Positions 4,873 to 5,490 of a stretch of DNA of 5,490 nt are shown piece by piece. The notes under the pieces were generated by a model. It worked only from the letters and a program-made list of their open reading frames with translations. It ran no database searches and had not been told where the DNA came from. This stretch comes from Anaerolineae bacterium (GTDB taxonomy: Bacteria; Chloroflexota; Anaerolineae; 4572-78), in NCBI GenBank assembly GCA_027022125.1, contig JALVZI010000521.1:1452-6941 (forward strand), in the 5' to 3' direction. The position numbers were made by a program, and so were the translations under genes. Position 1 is the first letter of the stretch; each line of letters opens with the position of its first letter.

Positions 4873-4986
4873 ATGCTTAAATTTGAGAAATTCGCGTTAA
4901 TTTGATGCGGAAATTTTGAACTTTGAACTTCAAACCTGAAACCACTGGCTCTGCGCGCCTCGCAATGACGCGCCGGGTAGTTACGA

Positions 4987-5490
4987 TTAATTCAAATTAT
5001 ATGTCAGCAGGTTATCCTCATCATCGAAATCGTCCTCGTCCCACATGGCGGCATCGGGGTCATCCAAATCGCCGGTAAAATCGAACATCATCGCCGCGTC
5101 GGCAAACATCGTCAACTCATCGAGTGCATCCTGCGCCACAGATTGCACAATGCCGGAAGATGAATCTATCAGCGACGCCAGCGCGCTTTCGGCTTTTCTG
5201 CCGCCGATTTGCCCCAGCGACCAGATGGCGTTCAACTGCACTTCGGTATCGGCTTCTTCTTGAATGAGCCGAATTAACCTGTCTGTCGCCCTTTTGAGCG
5301 CCAATTCACCGCAAGCGCGCGCCGCCTCAAATCGGATTGCCGGACTCAGGTTATCCAATTCTTTGATGACAATTTCGCCCCATTCTCGCGCATTCCCGTT
5401 CCGCCCCATGGCAAAAACCGCACTGACGCGCATCAATTCGTTGTCGTGATAGTATGCCGATTCGATGATGCGGTTAATGCCCTCACGGGC
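4987..5490 (-). CDS. HEAT-repeat protein with acidic C-terminal tail (partial)
   Basis: The frame is open to the right edge, so the N-terminus is missing; 167 residues are visible. Seen: at least three helical-pair repeats of HEAT/PBS-lyase type. They include MRVSAVFAMGRNGN, then IRFEAARACGELALKRATD, then VQLNAIWSLGQIGGRKAE, with a last repeat at IVQSVAQDALDELTMF. The final 30 or so residues are strongly acidic (DLDDPDAAMWDEDDFDDED). HEAT repeats form a curved scaffold for protein-protein contacts, so the partner and role cannot be told from this part. An in-frame ATG near 5431 lies inside a repeat and is unlikely to be the true start. The gene lies 262 bp upstream of the permease on the same strand, with repeats between them, so co-transcription is doubtful. 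Confidence 0.82.
   Translation of the reverse strand, partial: AREGINRIIESAYYHDNELMRVSAVFAMGRNGNAREWGEIVIKELDNLSPAIRFEAARACGELALKRATDRLIRLIQEEADTEVQLNAIWSLGQIGGRKAESALASLIDSSSGIVQSVAQDALDELTMFADAAMMFDFTGDLDDPDAAMWDEDDFDDEDNLLTYNLN

Noticed and set aside
4941..4980. GCGCG/CGCGC stem as a terminator for the HEAT-repeat gene
   Set aside because: It has only a five-base stem with a long loop and no U-tract on the minus strand. It looks more like a fragment of a common CATTGCGAGG-type spacer repeat.

Overview
The window looks like an ordinary housekeeping stretch of a bacterial chromosome, interrupted by unusually repeat-rich spacers. The genes are of middling GC and the spacers are AT-rich. The two-domain S1 protein, the HEAT-repeat protein, the RecA sequence and a Gram-positive-type GAAC-N4-GTTC SOS box together suggest a member of the Chloroflexota (Anaerolineae-like). 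This is an impression from family resemblance, not a demonstrated placement.

Layout. At 1-120 the minus strand carries the first five codons of a gene that continues off the left edge. It is preceded by a Shine-Dalgarno, an intrinsic terminator inside its leader, and an extended -10 promoter, which is an attenuator-like arrangement. From 121 to 957 there is no gene. This spacer holds two abutting palindromic elements (254-498 and 498-758) and a short heptad repeat. A MazG-like nucleotide pyrophosphohydrolase (958-1341, +) follows. Then comes recA (1431-2540, +) with its own promoter and a perfect LexA-type palindrome 18 bp before its start. A heptad-built 18-bp inverted repeat follows recA. 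Next is a two-domain S1 RNA-binding protein (2714-3553, +) with a good promoter and a strong terminator. A convergent AEC-family permease (3825-4724, -) lies between repeat-filled spacers. A HEAT-repeat protein with an acidic tail (4987-5490, -) runs off the right edge.

How the genes fit together. MazG-like enzymes clean the nucleotide pool and RecA is the recombinase and SOS co-protease, so the first two genes both serve genome maintenance. However, recA has its own SOS-type promoter, so they need not be one operon. The S1 protein is a separately transcribed RNA-binding or translation-associated protein. The permease and the HEAT protein show no functional link to these or to each other.

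I found no CRISPR array, rRNA, tRNA, toxin-antitoxin, phage or defence cassette. The most interesting material is non-coding: (i) the attenuator-like leader at the left edge, (ii) heptanucleotide-periodic repeats at three places, one of which directly abuts the permease start codon and replaces its Shine-Dalgarno, (iii) two related hairpin elements whose arms share an 8-bp periodicity, (iv) a 93-bp palindromic element, and (v) a 27-bp inverted repeat that brackets the permease gene.
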